DNA of 34,548 nt from Pseudomonadota bacterium (lineage in GTDB: Bacteria; Pseudomonadota; Gammaproteobacteria; SURF-13), in assembly GCA_027624315.1 (NCBI GenBank), contig JAQBXX010000016.1, positions 1 through 34,548 on the forward strand. Reading direction: 5' to 3'. Position 1 is the first letter of the stretch, and every line of letters starts with the position of its first letter. A program made the position numbers and the translations under genes. The notes beneath the pieces were generated by a model. The model did no database searches. It saw nothing but the letters and a program-made list of their open reading frames with translations, and was not told the origin of the DNA. Positions 24,094 to 32,525 of the stretch are shown in pieces.

Positions 24094-25273
24094 CCTTGCT
24101 TGCCGCGGATTTCGCGCGTTGACGTGCCTCGTCAATATCTTTCCCGCTCGCCAGTGCGACGCCCATGCGGCGTTTGATAAACGATTCCGGTTTGCCGAAT
24201 AAACGAATATCGGCGCCCGGCACACGCAACGCCTCGTCCGCGCCCTCAAATGCGATGCCTTTGGCGTCCACGCCGCCGTAGATCACGGCGCTGGCGCCGG
24301 GGCCGCGCATTTCTACGGAAACCGGCAAGCCCAGGATCGCGCGTGCATGAATTTCAAACTCGCTTTGCACCTGCGAGACCATAGTCACCATGCCGGTGTC
24401 GTGCGGACGCGGACTGACTTCGGAAAACCAGACCTGATCGCCTTTCACAAACAACTCCACGCCGAAGATGCCGCGCCCGCCTAAATTATCGGTGACTTTC
24501 TGTGCGATCTCGCGCGATCTGGTCAGCGCTGTCTTGCTCATCGGCTGCGGCTGCCAGCTTTCTACGTAATCGCCCTTCACCTGCACGTGGCCGATGGGCT
24601 CGCAGAAAAACGTCTCGACCTTGCCTGAGTCGCCAACCGCGCGCACGGTGAGCTGCGTGATCTCGTAATCAAACCCGATCACGCCCTCGACAATCACCTT
24701 GCCCAGGCCCACACGCCCGCCGCTTTGCGCGTAGTCCCAGGCGGCCTCCACTTCATGCACTGTTTTAATCAGCGACTGGCCCTTGCCGGACGATGACATC
24801 ACCGGCTTGACGATGCACGGAGTGCCGATTTTTTTAGCTATCGCGGCGCGCAACTCGTCCAGGCTTTCCGCAAAGGCATAGGGCGAGGTGGGCAACGCCA
24901 ATTCTTCCGCCGCAAGGCGGCGTATGCCCTCGCGGTTCATGGTGAGCTGCGCGGCGCGCGCGGTGGGAATCACCTCGGCGAGACCTTCGCGCTCGATCTC
25001 GACCAGCGCGTCGGTCGCAATCGCCTCGATCTCCGGCACGATGAGATGCGGCCTCTCTTTCTTTATCAGCTCGCGCAATGCCGCGCCGTCGGCCATGTTG
25101 ATCACGTGCGCGCGATGCGCGACCTGATGCCCCGGCGCGTTCGCGTAGCGATCCACCGCGACCACTTCCACGCCCAGGCGTTGCAGCGCGATGATGACTT
25201 CCTTGCCCAATTCACCACTGCCAAGCAACATGACGCGCGTGGCGGAGGGACTGAATGGTGTGCCGATTTTCAT
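24074..25273 (-). CDS. purT: PurT, formate-dependent GAR transformylase
   Basis: PurT uses formate and ATP to formylate glycinamide ribonucleotide in purine synthesis, an alternative to folate-dependent PurN. The 399-residue protein has the N-terminal loop [21 protein letters not shown], then [12 protein letters not shown]. The ATP-grasp core follows with [12 protein letters not shown] (about 155-166), and then [45 protein letters not shown]. Length matches the family (E. coli 392). It lies 44 nt downstream of the DUF2905 gene and may be the last gene of the rpiA unit. Its end overlaps the HIT gene by 20 nt. Confidence 0.97.
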   Translation of the reverse strand: MKIGTPFSPSATRVMLLGSGELGKEVIIALQRLGVEVVAVDRYANAPGHQVAHRAHVINMADGAALRELIKKERPHLIVPEIEAIATDALVEIEREGLAEVIPTARAAQLTMNREGIRRLAAEELALPTSPYAFAESLDELRAAIAKKIGTPCIVKPVMSSSGKGQSLIKTVHEVEAAWDYAQSGGRVGLGKVIVEGVIGFDYEITQLTVRAVGDSGKVETFFCEPIGHVQVKGDYVESWQPQPMSKTALTRSREIAQKVTDNLGGRGIFGVELFVKGDQVWFSEVSPRPHDTGMVTMVSQVQSEFEIHARAILGLPVSVEMRGPGASAVIYGGVDAKGIAFEGADEALRVPGADIRLFGKPESFIKRRMGVALASGKDIDEARQRAKSAASKVRPVAA

Positions 25274-25317
25274 TGGAGTAGATCGTAGATACGCGCGCCG
25301 TTGACGCCGGCGCCTTC

Positions 25318-25536
25318 TTATTTGCGCAATATTAAAAGCACGATGGAAATAATGATGCTGATCACTATCGAGCTCGTGACGGGAAAATAAAAGCGCGTGC
25401 CGTTGCGCTCAATCATGATGTCGCCCGGTAATTTACCAAAGCCCAGCTTGCTGAGCCAAGGCCAGCACAGCCCCACCAATATCAGGATTGCGCCCAGAGC
25501 GAGCAGCCCTTGCGCCTGCGCAGCACGTGCGCCCAT
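25318..25536 (-). CDS. DUF2905 membrane protein
   Basis: This 72-residue protein has two hydrophobic segments ([18 protein letters not shown] and [13 protein letters not shown]) around the family hallmark [23 protein letters not shown]. Its function is unknown. The chosen ATG (25536) makes a 55-nt overlap with the end of rpiA. No later ATG retains the first membrane helix, so either the overlap is real or rpiA is extended. Confidence 0.88.
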   Translation of the reverse strand: MGARAAQAQGLLALGAILILVGLCWPWLSKLGFGKLPGDIMIERNGTRFYFPVTSSIVISIIISIVLLILRK

Positions 25537-26198
25537 TCGTTGTCGGTGATCATGCGCACGCCGGTGGGCGTGCCGAGCAGCAGCACGTCCGCCGGTCGGC
25601 GCGCGAATAATCCGTTCGTCACTACGCCGGGGATGTTGTTGATCTCGGCTTCGAGCTTCGCCGGCTCCATTATTTTTAATCCGTGCACGTCGAGGATCAC
25701 GTTGCCGTTGTCGGTGACAAACCCTTCGCGCAGCACCGGCTCGCCGCCGAGCTTCACGATGGCACGCGCCACGAAGCTGCGCGCCATGGGGATGACTTCA
25801 ATCGGTAGGGGGAACGCGCCCAGCACGTCTACCAGCTTGGATTCGTCGGCGATGCAGACGAATTTACGGCTGGCGCCCGCCACAATCTTCTCGCGCGTGA
25901 GCGCGCCACCGCCGCCTTTAATAAGGTGCAGGTGTTTCGTGGCCTCGTCCGCGCCATCGACGTAGAGCGACAGATCGCCGGTCTCGTTCAGCTCCAGCAC
26001 CTGAATGCCATGCTTCTTCAGGCGCTCCGCAGTTGCCACGGAGCTTGCCACCGCGCCCTCGATTTTATGTTTGATGGTGGCGAGCGCATCGATAAAGGCG
26101 TTCGCGGTGGAGCCGGTGCCGACGCCGATCACATCGCCCGCCTGCACGTATTCGAGGGCGGCCTTGGCCACCGCCTGCTTCATTTCGTCTTTTGTCAT
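25482..26198 (-). CDS. rpiA: RpiA, ribose-5-phosphate isomerase A
   Basis: RpiA interconverts ribose 5-phosphate and ribulose 5-phosphate in the pentose phosphate pathway. The 238-residue protein has the phosphate loop [15 protein letters not shown], then [27 protein letters not shown] with the catalytic acid and lysine. The C terminus is unusual. After [11 protein letters not shown], where E. coli RpiA nearly ends, there are about 22 more residues overlapping the DUF2905 gene. It is divergent from ilvA. Confidence 0.96.
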   Translation of the reverse strand: MTKDEMKQAVAKAALEYVQAGDVIGVGTGSTANAFIDALATIKHKIEGAVASSVATAERLKKHGIQVLELNETGDLSLYVDGADEATKHLHLIKGGGGALTREKIVAGASRKFVCIADESKLVDVLGAFPLPIEVIPMARSFVARAIVKLGGEPVLREGFVTDNGNVILDVHGLKIMEPAKLEAEINNIPGVVTNGLFARRPADVLLLGTPTGVRMITDNEWAHVLRRRKGCSLWAQS

Positions 26199-26300
26199 CC
26201 CAAAGTCCCGATTATCGTTTTCATCCCTAAGAATACCCGCTTATCACCCCCAAAATAAAGGTTACGAACAAACTCCTTGATAAGATCATGCTCGCCGCAC

Positions 26301-26329
26301 GTCCCCGCCCCCTGTTTAGGGGGCGGGAC
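26301..26329. repeat. GC-rich hairpin in the rpiA-ilvA divergent region
   Basis: CCCGCCCCCT (26304-26313) and AGGGGGCGGG (26318-26327) form a 10-bp stem with a GTTT loop, followed by a G-rich stretch. It resembles the palindromic units at 10923 and 29771. It lies about 100 bp from each flanking start codon. Confidence 0.6.
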
Positions 26330-26356
26330 AGGGTGGGGGTAGATACGACAGTTTTT

Positions 26357-26387
26357 ACTTGAGGGAATACAACGTATTCCCTCAAGT
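26357..26387. promoter_or_regulatory. 14-bp perfect hairpin upstream of ilvA
   Basis: ACTTGAGGGAATAC (26357-26370) and GTATTCCCTCAAGT (26374-26387) pair perfectly around AAC. It ends 40 nt before the ilvA ATG and is flanked by TTTTT on the left and TTTT on the right. It could be an operator, a leader hairpin or a two-way terminator. No leader peptide rich in Ile/Val/Leu codons is visible. Confidence 0.55.
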
Positions 26388-26427
26388 ATGTTTTACGCCG
26401 CAGGCCGGTTTCTGCTAAGTTAGGCCC

Positions 26428-27945
26428 ATGCCTGAACGTTACGTTGAAAAAATCCTCAAGGCGCGCGTGTATGACGTGGCGAGCGAAACCCCGCTCGACC
26501 TCGCTCCCACGCTGTCGCGTCGCCTCGGCAACCGCGTGCTCATCAAGCGCGAAGACCTGCAGCCGGTGTTTTCCTTCAAGCTGCGCGGGGCGTACAACAA
26601 GATCGTCCACCTTGCGCCGGAGGTGTTGCAGCGCGGCGTCATCACCGCCTCGGCGGGCAATCACGCGCAGGGCGTGGCGCTCGCCGCGCAGAAACTGGGC
26701 GCCCGCGCGCTGATCGTGATGCCCAAGACCACGCCCGAGATCAAGGTGGACTCGGTGCGCAACCTCGGCGCAGAAATCGTGCTGCACGGCAACAGCTATG
26801 ACGACGCCTATGAACACGCCCTCAAGCTCGCCACGCAGCACGGCATGACGTTTGTGCACCCCTATGACGACCCGGACGTGATCGCCGGGCAGGGCACGGT
26901 GGCGATGGAAATCCTGCGCCAGCACAACAACGCGCTGCACGCGATCTTCGTGCCGGTAGGCGGCGGCGGGCTCATCGCGGGCGTGGCCGCCTATGTGAAA
27001 CACCTGCGCCCGGAGATCAAGGTGATCGGTGTCGAGCCGGACGATGCCGCCTGCTTGTACGAAGCGCTGCGCGCGGGTCAGCGCGTGGTGCTCGATCAGG
27101 TCGGCATCTTCGCCGACGGCGTTGCGGTACGGCAGGTCGGTGCCGAGCCGTTTCGCATCGCGCAAACCTGCGTCGATGAAGTGATTCTGGTCAGCACCGA
27201 TGAAATCTGCGCCGCAATCAAGGACATCTTCGACGACACCCGCTCCATCGCAGAGCCCGCCGGTGCGCTCGCGGTCGCGGGCCTGAAAAAATACGTCGCG
27301 CGCGAGGGCTGCAAAGACAAAACGCTGGTCGCCATCGACAGCGGCGCCAACATGAATTTCGACCGTCTGCGTCACGTCGCCGAGCGCGCCGAACTCGGCG
27401 AACAGCGCGAGGCGCTGCTCGCGGTCACCATTCCGGAACGGCCCGGCAGCTTCCGCGAATTCTGCGACGCGCTCGGCAACCGTTCGATCACCGAATTCAA
27501 TTACCGCTATCACGACCCCGCCGAGGCGCACGTATTCGCCGGCATACAGATGCACGACGGCCCGGCGGAAAAACTCGCGCTCATCGAGCGCCTGCGCGCA
27601 CGTGGCTATCCCGTGCTCGACCTGAGTGACAACGAAATGGCCAAGCTGCACATCCGCTACATGGTCGGCGGTCACACACGCCCGCGCGTAGCCAATGAAA
27701 TCCTCTACCGCTTCGAATTTCCCGAGCGCCCCGGCGCGCTGCTGCATTTCCTGAACCGCATCGGACAACGCTGGAATATCAGCCTGTTCCACTACCGCAA
27801 CCACGGCGCCGCCTACGGACGCGTGCTGGTCGGCGTCCAGGTACCGCCCGCCGAGCGCGCGGCATTCCAGACCTTTCTCGATGAGGTGGGCTACACCTGC
27901 CGCGAGGAAAGCGGCAATCCGGCGTATGATTTATTTCTGGGATAG
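26428..27945 (+). CDS. ilvA: IlvA, biosynthetic threonine ammonia-lyase
   Basis: This PLP enzyme deaminates threonine to 2-oxobutanoate, the first step to isoleucine. The 505-residue protein has the PLP lysine K51 in FSFKLRGAYNK, the SAGNHAQG loop (75-82) and the glycine loop PVGGGGLIAGVA. Two C-terminal ACT-like domains follow (EREALLAVTIPERPGSFREFCDALG and NEILYRFEFPERPGALLHFLNRIG), the feedback site for isoleucine and valine, so it is the biosynthetic not the catabolic form. A 14-bp hairpin lies in its leader. No other ilv genes are in the window. Confidence 0.97.
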   Translation: MPERYVEKILKARVYDVASETPLDLAPTLSRRLGNRVLIKREDLQPVFSFKLRGAYNKIVHLAPEVLQRGVITASAGNHAQGVALAAQKLGARALIVMPKTTPEIKVDSVRNLGAEIVLHGNSYDDAYEHALKLATQHGMTFVHPYDDPDVIAGQGTVAMEILRQHNNALHAIFVPVGGGGLIAGVAAYVKHLRPEIKVIGVEPDDAACLYEALRAGQRVVLDQVGIFADGVAVRQVGAEPFRIAQTCVDEVILVSTDEICAAIKDIFDDTRSIAEPAGALAVAGLKKYVAREGCKDKTLVAIDSGANMNFDRLRHVAERAELGEQREALLAVTIPERPGSFREFCDALGNRSITEFNYRYHDPAEAHVFAGIQMHDGPAEKLALIERLRARGYPVLDLSDNEMAKLHIRYMVGGHTRPRVANEILYRFEFPERPGALLHFLNRIGQRWNISLFHYRNHGAAYGRVLVGVQVPPAERAAFQTFLDEVGYTCREESGNPAYDLFLG

Positions 27946-28016
27946 ATAAAATGTGTGAATTGGGCTATGTACCATTTGGTGTCTATTTCGAGTGGGGCGT
28001 AAATGAGACCGACTAA

Positions 28017-28388
28017 ATGACCTTGGGTAAATCCCACACTCTAGGGGTAAACGTCGCCTTTTTGGCAACTAAAGCAGAAGCAAGTACCGGGCTGCCCTAT
28101 TACTTCGGGTGGCTGGTATTGTCGATGTACGCTTTTATTCCGGTTCTTCTTCTTGTCCCGGTAGTAGGCATTGCGCGAATGAAATTACTGAAACAAGAAA
28201 ACAAAGCGCTTTGGGTGCTTTCCGCCGTGACGGTCGGAATACTTTCTTACATCTCCCTGTGGTGGGCTGCAAACAAATTTACTCTTGGCGCAACTGAAGC
28301 CTGGCCCGTTATCTTTCTCTGGCTGTTGCCTAGTTACCTTTTGTGGTTTGTCCTAACGAGGCGAGTCAAGCACAGTAGAGCGGGTTAG
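28017..28388 (+). CDS. Hypothetical membrane protein, three helices
   Basis: I do not recognise this 123-residue protein. Three hydrophobic segments are clear: YYFGWLVLSMYAFIPVLLLVPVVGI, ALWVLSAVTVGILSYISLWWA and WPVIFLWLLPSYLLWFVL. The C-terminal end is basic (TRRVKHSRAG). A stop directly precedes the ATG and no good Shine-Dalgarno sequence is present. Base use is less GC-rich than the neighbouring ilvA, hinting at acquired DNA. Confidence 0.5.
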   Translation: MTLGKSHTLGVNVAFLATKAEASTGLPYYFGWLVLSMYAFIPVLLLVPVVGIARMKLLKQENKALWVLSAVTVGILSYISLWWAANKFTLGATEAWPVIFLWLLPSYLLWFVLTRRVKHSRAG

Positions 28389-28757
28389 GCGTCAGCCGTA
28401 AACCGCCGTACGGGCATGCATCGAAGCATCTGGCCCCCGTTTGCTTTACACAAACCGGACTGCTAGAGTGAAATCGGTATGTGTCACATTTGGTGATGCC
28501 AAAAGGAGTTTCGCGATTGTGCGCCGGCCCTCAGGATGCGCGACGGGACATCCAAGTCCCCCTCGCGCCCTCGGTCTCGGCGCAACTTTGTCCCTACGCT
28601 CCGCTGCGGGACGCCGCGGCTGCCCTGCGGTCCGGCAAAACACCGCCGGCCCACAATGGCGCTACGGCGCGATGGGCTGGCTGCTGCGCCCGCCAGCCCG
28701 CGCCTACCGCGGACTACTCGCCTCCGCTTCGCTCTCCATGGCTCGCAGCGTATGCGT
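28389..28757. other. Non-coding GC-rich gap of about 370 bp before the yqjD-like gene
   Basis: Frames are open across this stretch on both strands, but the translations are Arg/Ala/Pro-rich with no family resemblance. The DNA is full of short imperfect repeats of the CGCTGCGG/CTCCGCTTCGC type, for example around 28600-28730. It looks like a degenerate dispersed repeat unit. The promoter of the yqjD-like operon should lie here but I cannot place it. Confidence 0.4.
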
Positions 28758-29083
28758 ATGTCAAAACCAGTAACAGGTGCGGAGCATGTCACCACGGAAA
28801 AGCTGATGGATGACCTGCGGACGGTCGTGGGCGATGCCGAAGAATTGCTGAAGGCCACCGCCAGCCAGACCGGTGAGCGGATCGCGGCGGTGCGCGCCAA
28901 GGCGGAGAGGAATCGCTGAAGTCTGCCAAGGCCGGACTCGCCGAGGCACAGGCGGCGGTGGTGGCAAAAACCAAGGAGGCCGCCTTGGCTACCGACGAGT
29001 ACGTGCGGGCAAATCCGTGGGAGTCCGTGGGTGTCGCCGCAGCGGTCGGCCTCGTGATCGGCATGCTGATCGCACGCCGCTGA
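28758..29083 (+). pseudogene. ElaB/YqjD/DUF883 gene with a 2-bp frameshift
   Basis: The first frame reads MSKPVTGAEHVTTEKLMDDL, then VVGDAEELLKATASQTGERIAAVRAKAE and ends early at TGA 28917-28919. In the shifted frame the normal remainder follows: ESLKSAKAGLAEAQAAVVAKTKEAALATDEYVRANPWESVGVAAAVGLVIGMLIARR in consecutive blocks, with the usual C-terminal membrane anchor. The break is at 28906-28909, where AG is doubled (GGAGAGGAA instead of GGAGGAA). DUF883 proteins are inner-membrane-anchored ribosome/membrane-associated stress proteins in E. coli. As read, the product would lack its anchor. Confidence 0.8.
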
Positions 29084-29092
29084 TCCGGGCTC

Positions 29093-29497
29093 ATGGCCTC
29101 TGAAACGCAGGATTACGGGGCAGAACACAGCGGGGGTTTGTTTAATTCCGTGAAGGCACTGGCGGCCACCCTGCTCGCCATCGGCCGCACACGGCTGGAG
29201 CTGCTCTCCACCGAAATCGAGGAGGAGCGGCTGCGGATCAGCTCCATTCTGGTGTGGACGCTGGTCGCGCTGTTTTGCGCCTGTCTTGGTGTCGTGCTTG
29301 CCACGCTGTTCGTGGTGGTCTTTTTCTGGGACACCCATCGTCTGCTGGCGTTGGGCATTGCGGCCTTGCTGTTTCTCCTCGCAGCGGTACTGGCGTGCGC
29401 GGTAATGCTCGGCAAGGCCAGGGCCAAGCCACGCCCGTTTGCGGCCAGCCTCGCGGAGTTGTCCAAAGATCACCAGCGGTTGACTTCCCGCTCATGA
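29093..29497 (+). CDS. yqjE: YqjE-like membrane protein (phage-holin-III/DUF1469 family)
   Basis: The 134-residue protein has an amphipathic N-terminal region (VKALAATLLAIGRTRLELLSTEIEEERLRI), then two membrane helices, ILVWTLVALFCACLGVVLATLFVVVFFW and LLALGIAALLFLLAAVLACAVML. It starts 9 nt after the yqjD-like stop and overlaps the next gene as ATGA, reproducing the E. coli yqjD-yqjE-yqjK order. The function is unknown, although the operon is linked to envelope stress and stationary phase in E. coli. Confidence 0.88.
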   Translation: MASETQDYGAEHSGGLFNSVKALAATLLAIGRTRLELLSTEIEEERLRISSILVWTLVALFCACLGVVLATLFVVVFFWDTHRLLALGIAALLFLLAAVLACAVMLGKARAKPRPFAASLAELSKDHQRLTSRS

Positions 29498-29721
29498 GCG
29501 CGAGACTGGCCGAATTGGCCCACCGCCGGGCTGCCTTGATTGCGCGGGCCGCAACCCAGCGCGCTATGCTGGCGCAGGCCTATGCGCCTTGGCGCGGATC
29601 GTTGGCGATAATTGATCGGGGCTGGGTGGCGGTGCGCTATATCAGACACCATCCTGCGCTGTTGGTGGGCATGGTGGCCTTGGCAGCGCTTGCGGTGAAG
29701 CGGGGCCTGTCAGGCGGGTAA
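29494..29721 (+). CDS. YqjK-like protein
   Basis: The 75-residue protein has a basic, helical N-terminal half (MSARLAELAHRRAALIARAATQRAML) and one hydrophobic segment near the C terminus (PALLVGMVALAALAVKRGL). This is the YqjK pattern. It is translationally coupled to the yqjE-like gene by a 4-nt overlap. I start at ATG 29494 because the longer open frame overlaps yqjE extensively. Confidence 0.75.
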   Translation: MSARLAELAHRRAALIARAATQRAMLAQAYAPWRGSLAIIDRGWVAVRYIRHHPALLVGMVALAALAVKRGLSGG

Positions 29722-29770
29722 ATACAGACTGTCGTTCAGCTTTGAGTGTATCAATCCGTATCGGCAACGC

Positions 29771-29844
29771 GGCCTTAAATCCCCCGGCCTACGGCCACCC
29801 CCTTTTCAAAGGGGGTCGAGCATGGCGAGGGGGGATTTGAGGCC
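29771..29844. repeat. 74-bp palindromic element between convergent genes
   Basis: The outer arms GGCCTTAAATCCCCC (29771-29785) and GGGGGATTTGAGGCC (29830-29844) pair at 14 of 15 positions. Inside, CCCCCTTTTCAAAGGGGG forms a second hairpin (29798-29815). It lies between the convergent yqjK-like gene and the 35-residue membrane protein gene and could stop transcription both ways. Confidence 0.75.
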
Positions 29845-29865
29845 GTGCGGCTGTTAACAGCATCG

Positions 29866-29973
29866 CTAATTCACAAACATCACGATCAGGTTGTACACCA
29901 GAATATAAAGCGCCACTGCGCCGGCGGCGGCGATTATCAGCAGCAGAAACAGCGCGTAGATTCCACGTCCCAT
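29866..29973 (-). CDS. 35-residue single-helix membrane protein
   Basis: The sequence MGRGIYALFLLLIIAAAGAV and the following 15 residues are almost entirely one membrane helix with a short MGRG start. Its ATG shares a base with the stop of the upstream zinc-ribbon protein (TAATG), so translation would be coupled. This overlap is the main evidence that the gene is real, since the protein is too short for family recognition. It may be an accessory subunit of the upstream membrane protein. Confidence 0.5.
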   Translation of the reverse strand: MGRGIYALFLLLIIAAAGAVALYILVYNLIVMFVN

Positions 29974-30371
29974 TAGATTGCCGCCATTTCGTGCGTGGAG
30001 GTTTCGATGGAAAACGGCGCGTTGCACGCTGGGCAATATTTCCACAGCGGCGGGTGCTCTGCCGGTTCCAGTGTGATCTCGATAGCGCTGTAGCACACGG
30101 GGCACCGTCCTTCCGCCTTGTTGCTGGAAGCAGCGGCGCGGTAGCGCTGGTAGCCCAGCAACACGCCCGCAAGGGTGAGAGCGGGCACCAGTATCCAGTG
30201 CAGGCCGATGATGGGCACCGCGAGCAGCGCCAGTACCCAGCACGCGGCCCATGCCTTCGCCGCGCGCACTATTCGCTCGCGCGGACTGTACACGGTGACA
30301 TGCAGTGTGCCGGGTTGCGTGCCGCCCTCATTGCCTTTGATTACGATAGGTTGCCGGTCGATTTGTGGCAT
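29973..30371 (-). CDS. Small membrane protein with C-terminal zinc-ribbon-like cysteines
   Basis: I do not recognise a named family for this 132-residue protein. A basic N-terminal domain is followed by two adjacent hydrophobic segments (AAKAWAACWVLALLAVPIIGL and WILVPALTLAGVLLGY, about 38-74). A cytoplasmic-looking tail follows with CPVC (90-93) and CPAC (113-116), spaced as in a zinc ribbon. It is divergent from asmA with 66 bp between the starts and is coupled to the 35-residue membrane protein downstream. Confidence 0.7.
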   Translation of the reverse strand: MPQIDRQPIVIKGNEGGTQPGTLHVTVYSPRERIVRAAKAWAACWVLALLAVPIIGLHWILVPALTLAGVLLGYQRYRAAASSNKAEGRCPVCYSAIEITLEPAEHPPLWKYCPACNAPFSIETSTHEMAAI

Positions 30372-30437
30372 GCGGCTTAGTGTATCATGGGCCTGTTTCT
30401 GCCCAGTAATTCAACACGCCACCATCAGGGTTTCCGC

Positions 30438-32525
30438 ATGCTCAAAGGGCTGAAGATTCTCGCCTGGCTCGCCGGTATTGTGCTGCTGGTGATCGTCGCC
30501 GCTTCCATCGCGCTGCCGTTGTTTTTCAACCCGAACGACTTCAAGCCGCAGATCGCGCAACTGGTGAGGGAAAAGACCGGGCGTGAACTCACCCTGCCGG
30601 GCAACATCACGCTGTCCGTGTTCCCGTGGCTCGGCGTGAAGACCGGCGCGCTCGCGCTCGGCAACGCGCCGGGCTTCGGCAAACAACCTTTTGTCGGCGC
30701 CGAGGCTGCCGAGGTGCGCGTGAAGCTGCTGCCGCTGCTGCGCAAAGAGGTGCGGCTGGACACGGTGTCGCTGCGCGGGCTGGTGCTCAATCTCTCCAGG
30801 GACAAATCCGGCAAGACGAATTGGGCCGATCTCATTTCAAAAAATGAAAAGACGGAGGCCAAAAATCCGCTCGCCAATCTCGCGGCGCTTGCCATCGGCG
30901 GCGTGGACATCAGCGATGCCACTGTGGTCTGGGATGACAAAACGAGCGGCGCGCATTATGCGCTCGACAAAATAAATCTGCGCACCGGCGCGCTCGCCGA
31001 CAACACGCCGTTTGATATCGCGCTCGAGTTTGCGCTCGCAAGCAAACAGCCTGCGCTGAGCGCGCAGATTTCCGCCAAGGGCAAGGGTAAGCTCGAAATA
31101 GCGCAGCAGCATTATCAGCTTCAGGGAGTGCTGCTCAAAACCGTGGTGCATGGCAAAAATACTGACGACAAATCGGCGCTCAATCTGTCCGCGCGGCTCA
31201 ATATGGAGTGGCCGCAACAGACGCTCACGCTCAGCGACGTTAAGCTGAGCGGCCTTGGCGTGACTGCCAGCGGCAGCTTCAAGGGCAGCCAGATTTTCGA
31301 CGCGCCGTCCTTCAGCGGCAACGTCAAGGTGACGGGGCTCAGTCCACGCGCGGTGATGCCGCTGTTCGGCATCAAGCCGCCCGTAACCGCTGACCCCGCC
31401 GCGCTCACCAGGGCCGCCCTCGAGACGCAGGTGGCCGCGAGCGCGCAGATGTTGCGCCTGAGCAACCTGCGCCTGCGCCTGGATGACACCACGGCAACGG
31501 GCAGCCTCAGTGTCAGCAATCTTTCCAACCCGCAGCCGGTGCTGGCGCTTGCGCTGGACAGGCTCGACATCGACCGCTATCTGCCGCCGGCGCTGTCGGC
31601 GGCGCAGGAAGGTAAAAAATCCGCCGCCACACCGGCGAGTGCCGCAGCGGCAGCGGCAAGCGCGCTGCCGGTCGAGTTTCTGCGCAAGCTGAATCTCGAC
31701 ACGACGCTGCGCATCACCGCGCTCAAGGTGAAAAATCTGCGCCTGGCCGATGCGCTGGTCGTGCTTGTTGCACACAGCGGCGACATCGCGTTGAAACCGC
31801 TGAGCGCGAATCTCTATCAAGGCAAATACAGCGGCGGCGCGCGTCTCGATGTGCGCGGTAAAGTCCCGCAGCTTGCGCTGGACGAATCGCTGTCCGGCGT
31901 ACAGATCGGGCCGCTGCTCAAAGATTTATATGGCAAGGACCGTCTCGAAGGCCGCGCCACGCTCAGCGCCAAACTCACCGCCCGGGGCACAACGCCGGAG
32001 GCGCTGAAGCGCACGCTCTCGGGCAACGCCGCGTTTTCCTTCACCGACGGCGCGGTGAAGGGCGTCAACATTGCGCGGTTGCTGCGCGAGGCCCAGGCCA
32101 GACTGAAGGGCGTCGCGGCTGCACCCGACAGTGCGCCCCATCAGACCGATTTCAGCGAGCTGACCGGCACGCTCACGCTCGCCAACGGCGTCGCACGCAA
32201 CGACGATCTCGCGGCGAAATCGCCGTTACTGCGCGTCACCGGCAAAGGGCAGGCCGATCTCGTGCGGGAACAGATGGATTATCTGATCAGCGTCGCGGTG
32301 GTAGGCACGCTCGAAGGCCAGGGCGGTGGGGCGCTGACCGAGCTCAAAGGGCTCACCATTCCCGTGCGCGTGAGCGGGCCGTTTTCCGATCTTTCCTACC
32401 GCCCTGACGTCAACGCCATGATCAGCGACACCGCCAAGGCCAAGGTGCAGCAAAAGCTGGAAGAAAAGAAACAAGAGCTGCGCGACCGGCTGCAAGAGAA
32501 ACTCAAAGACCTGTTCAATCGATGA
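30438..32525 (+). CDS. AsmA-family envelope protein
   Basis: The 695-residue protein begins at ATG 30438 after CAGGG. It has an N-terminal membrane anchor (ILAWLAGIVLLVIVAASIALPLFF) followed by the hallmark FNPNDFKPQIAQLVREKTGRELTLPGNITLSVFPWLGVKTGALALGNAPGFG in consecutive blocks. The C-terminal AsmA region is also present (SGNAAFSFTDGAVKGVNIARLLREAQA, FSELTGTLTLANGVARNDDLAAKSPLLRVTGKG). AsmA-like proteins are repeating beta-groove bridges linked to phospholipid transport to the outer membrane. The C terminus is a charged helix (KVQQKLEEKKQELRDRLQEKLK). It overlaps mutY by 4 nt. The in-frame ATG at 30387 is less likely. Confidence 0.93.
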   Translation: MLKGLKILAWLAGIVLLVIVAASIALPLFFNPNDFKPQIAQLVREKTGRELTLPGNITLSVFPWLGVKTGALALGNAPGFGKQPFVGAEAAEVRVKLLPLLRKEVRLDTVSLRGLVLNLSRDKSGKTNWADLISKNEKTEAKNPLANLAALAIGGVDISDATVVWDDKTSGAHYALDKINLRTGALADNTPFDIALEFALASKQPALSAQISAKGKGKLEIAQQHYQLQGVLLKTVVHGKNTDDKSALNLSARLNMEWPQQTLTLSDVKLSGLGVTASGSFKGSQIFDAPSFSGNVKVTGLSPRAVMPLFGIKPPVTADPAALTRAALETQVAASAQMLRLSNLRLRLDDTTATGSLSVSNLSNPQPVLALALDRLDIDRYLPPALSAAQEGKKSAATPASAAAAAASALPVEFLRKLNLDTTLRITALKVKNLRLADALVVLVAHSGDIALKPLSANLYQGKYSGGARLDVRGKVPQLALDESLSGVQIGPLLKDLYGKDRLEGRATLSAKLTARGTTPEALKRTLSGNAAFSFTDGAVKGVNIARLLREAQARLKGVAAAPDSAPHQTDFSELTGTLTLANGVARNDDLAAKSPLLRVTGKGQADLVREQMDYLISVAVVGTLEGQGGGALTELKGLTIPVRVSGPFSDLSYRPDVNAMISDTAKAKVQQKLEEKKQELRDRLQEKLKDLFNR

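Noticed and set aside
26227-27804. 525-codon open frame on the minus strand opposite ilvA
   Set aside because: It is antisense to a clear ilvA gene, and the translation is His/Val/Arg-rich without any family motif. Long antisense frames are common in GC-rich genes.
28350-28390. Integron attC-like pair CCTAAC ... GTTAGGC at the end of the orphan membrane gene
   Set aside because: The inner L boxes needed for an attC site are not complementary, and there is no integrase or second cassette. GCCCAAC near 20208 was dismissed for the same reason.
28484-29473. 329-codon minus-strand frame opposite the yqjD-yqjE-like genes
   Set aside because: It is antisense to recognised genes and crosses the GC-rich gap, with low-complexity Arg/Gly-rich translation.
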